Origin: Ensifer sp. Root278
GTDB taxonomy: Bacteria; Pseudomonadota; Alphaproteobacteria; Rhizobiales; Rhizobiaceae
DNA: 64,000 nucleotides
Reading direction: 5' to 3'
NCBI RefSeq assembly: GCF_001429285.1
Contig: NZ_LMJJ01000015.1
Location: 358-64,357, forward strand
Position 1 is the stretch's first letter. The number at the start of each line of letters is the position of its first letter. Shown one piece after another: positions 62,618 through 64,000 of this stretch. A model generated the notes under the pieces. The model saw only the letters and a program-made list of their open reading frames with translations. It did no database searches and was not told where the DNA came from. The position numbers were made by a program, and so were the translations under genes.

Positions 62618-63867
62618 GCGCCGAAGCCTTGCGCACTGAGCCCAAGCGCATCAACACGCCGGTTACAAACGGCGACCGGCTGTGGAACGACATCGTCGCG
62701 ACCGCACGCTTCGGCGCCGCCGATAAAGGCGGGGTCACCCGCCTGACGCTGACAGAGGAGGACCGTGAGGTCCGCGATTGGTTCGTCGCCGCGTGCCGGG
62801 CGCTCGGCTGCACGGTCGAGATCGACGGCATCGGCAATATCTTCGCGACCTATCCGGGCGAAGACATGTCGTTGCCGGCGATCACCGTCGGCAGCCATCT
62901 CGATACCCAGCCGCAGGGCGGCCGGTTCGATGGCATCCTCGGCGTGCTTGCGGGCCTTGAGGTGCTGCGCACGCTCAAGGAAACCTCCACCGTGCTCCGC
63001 CATCCGCTGACGGTCGTCAACTGGACGAACGAGGAAGGGTCGCGTTTTTCTCCTGCAATGATGGGATCAGGCGTCTTTGCCGGCGCGCTTTCGCTCGATG
63101 CGGCGCACGCGCTCACCGACCGAGACGGCGTCACGGTCGGCGCGGCGCTCGATACCATCGGCTATCGCGGCGAAGCACGGGTCGCGCCGGCCGCCTTCGC
63201 GGCTTACGTCGAGCTGCATATCGAGCAGGGACCGCTGCTGGAAGCCTCCGCGACCGAGATCGGCGTCGTCACCGGCATCCAGGGGCTGCGCTGGTTCGAT
63301 ATCACTGTTACCGGCACCGAGGCCCATGCCGGCAGCACGCCGATGGCGCAGCGCGACGATGCGCTTGTCGCCGCGGCCGAAATCGTGCTCGCCGTCCGCA
63401 ACATCGCCCGCGAAAATCCGCCCGGTGTCGGAACCGTCGGCTTCGTCGATGTCGGTCCCAATTCGCGCAATGTCGTGCCGGGTTCTGTTCGACTCCAGAT
63501 CGACATGCGCCATCCGTCCGAGGCCGGCCTCGACCAGATGGAAGGTGCGTTGCAGGAGGCGGTTCGCAAGGCCGGCGCCCGCGCCGAACTGAAGCGCATC
63601 TGGTCTAAAGCGCCGGTCGTCTTCGATCCATCGATCGTGGATGCCGTCCGCAACAGCGCGGAAGCGCTCGGCTATTCGGCCACGGACGTCGTTTCCGGTG
63701 CCGGGCATGATGCGGCGCATATCGCGACGATCATGCCGACCGCAATGATCTTCGTGCCTTCCAAGGACGGGCTGTCGCACAACGAAGCGGAATACACCGC
63801 GCCCGAAGAGTGCGCCCGTGGCGCAGAGGTTCTGTTCCAGACCATCCTGGAACTCGACCGGCACTGA
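62614..63867 (+). CDS. N-carbamoyl-L-amino-acid amidohydrolase (M20 type)
   Basis: 417 residues from the ATG at 62614. Metal and substrate residues of the hydantoinase/carbamoylase family are present: GSHLDTQPQGGRFDGILG (His95, Asp106), NEEGSRFSP (Glu140, Glu141), ELHIEQGPLLE, GTEAHAGSTPM and HDAAHIA with SHNEAEYT at the end. It splits N-carbamoyl amino acids. Coupled to the ATC hydrolase gene, its likely substrate is N-carbamoyl-L-cysteine, giving L-cysteine. A carbamoylase of other substrates (for example ureidopropionate) is the alternative. Confidence 0.88.
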   Translation: MSAEALRTEPKRINTPVTNGDRLWNDIVATARFGAADKGGVTRLTLTEEDREVRDWFVAACRALGCTVEIDGIGNIFATYPGEDMSLPAITVGSHLDTQPQGGRFDGILGVLAGLEVLRTLKETSTVLRHPLTVVNWTNEEGSRFSPAMMGSGVFAGALSLDAAHALTDRDGVTVGAALDTIGYRGEARVAPAAFAAYVELHIEQGPLLEASATEIGVVTGIQGLRWFDITVTGTEAHAGSTPMAQRDDALVAAAEIVLAVRNIARENPPGVGTVGFVDVGPNSRNVVPGSVRLQIDMRHPSEAGLDQMEGALQEAVRKAGARAELKRIWSKAPVVFDPSIVDAVRNSAEALGYSATDVVSGAGHDAAHIATIMPTAMIFVPSKDGLSHNEAEYTAPEECARGAEVLFQTILELDRH

Positions 63868-63878
63868 CCGATAAAGCC

Positions 63879-63913
63879 AAGCACCCACGGCAGACAGTCT
63901 GCCGTGGGTGCTT
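63879..63913. terminator. Near-perfect 17-bp inverted repeat between convergent genes
   Basis: AAGCACCCACGGCAGAC and GTCTGCCGTGGGTGCTT are exact reverse complements separated by one base. The hairpin lies between the carbamoylase stop (63867) and a minus-strand gene stop (63946). Outer A/T pairs give a short U run in both directions, so it may terminate both. Confidence 0.75.
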
Positions 63914-63943
63914 GCAAACCGGTTTCACGGCTTGCCTGCGTTC

Positions 63944-64000
63944 TTAGCCGCGCTGCGAGTCCAATTGTTCCTGGTCCTTTTCGACCTGCTGCGCCTTCAG
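63944..64000 (-). CDS. C-terminal end of a minus-strand gene (partial)
   Basis: The last 18 codons before the TAA at 63944-63946 read LKAQQVEKDQEQLDSQRG on the minus strand; the rest lies beyond the window. The charged, Gln-rich helical sequence looks coding, but no family can be named from so little. The convergent hairpin supports a real gene end here. Confidence 0.45.
   Translation of the reverse strand: MKAQQVEKDQEQLDSQRG

Noticed and set aside
1-64000. Insertion sequences, prophage, CRISPR arrays or tRNA genes
   Set aside because: I saw no transposase, integrase, phage gene, regularly spaced repeat array or tRNA-like cloverleaf in the window.

Overview
This is a GC-rich chromosomal-type window from an alphaproteobacterium. 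The gene families and compact overlapping operons fit Rhizobiales, most like Sinorhizobium/Ensifer, but that genus call is inference from family make-up and not from any marker gene. I see no rRNA, tRNA, CRISPR array, transposase or integrase.

Layout. 1-840 is the 3' end of a GNAT-like gene. 912-5711 (minus) is a tight four-gene operon in the order asparagine-synthase-like amidotransferase, acyl carrier protein, AMP-forming acyl ligase, NAD-synthetase-like ligase. It looks like a small acyl/amide biosynthetic cassette. 5858-11530 holds a small membrane protein, an FkbM methyltransferase, a stand-alone cyclic-nucleotide-binding protein, a 900-residue ABC protein whose ATPase motifs are all degenerate, and a methyltransferase-like gene. 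11631-22337 (minus) is a glycan/transport region: three glycosyltransferases, a complete peptide-family ABC importer and a secreted polysaccharide-lyase-like protein. 22346-29584 mixes signalling (a class III cyclase and a DUF3095 cyclase-like protein) with glycan genes (UDP-sugar dehydrogenase, deacetylase, glycosyltransferase) and an MBL-fold hydrolase. 29654-36267 (minus) is envelope-related: a lipoprotein, an MltF-type transglycosylase split by one in-frame TGA, an MscS-type channel and a secreted SH3b/Gly-rich protein.

36740-41678 (plus) is the most novel-looking locus: an HTH regulator, a BTAD/TPR regulator, a 73-residue peptide behind a perfect AGGAGG ribosome site, a YcaO protein, a TfuA protein and a 78-residue protein. 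YcaO plus TfuA is the signature of peptide-backbone thioamidation, so this is a candidate RiPP system with its own precursor. 42114-44743 is a sulfur operon (leader-like ORF, IPNS-family oxygenase, O-acetylhomoserine sulfhydrylase), followed by an oxidoreductase and a TPR regulator.

48696-59252 is a sulfatase island: a secreted HAD phosphatase and the formylglycine-generating enzyme on the minus strand, and divergently a six-gene MoxR/DUF58/DUF4381/VWA/VWA-TPR/BatD operon followed by an arylsulfatase with the CxAxR site. It ends with a membrane spermidine-synthase-like fusion. 62081-63867 is a two-gene operon (aminothiazoline-carboxylate hydrolase and N-carbamoyl amidohydrolase) predicted to make L-cysteine. 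An 18-bp element, in gene direction CGTwACnGTTACGTnCTT, occurs five times between genes, each time in the same orientation upstream of a start codon. Three of the five sit in front of FGE, MoxR and the arylsulfatase, which suggests a shared regulon.
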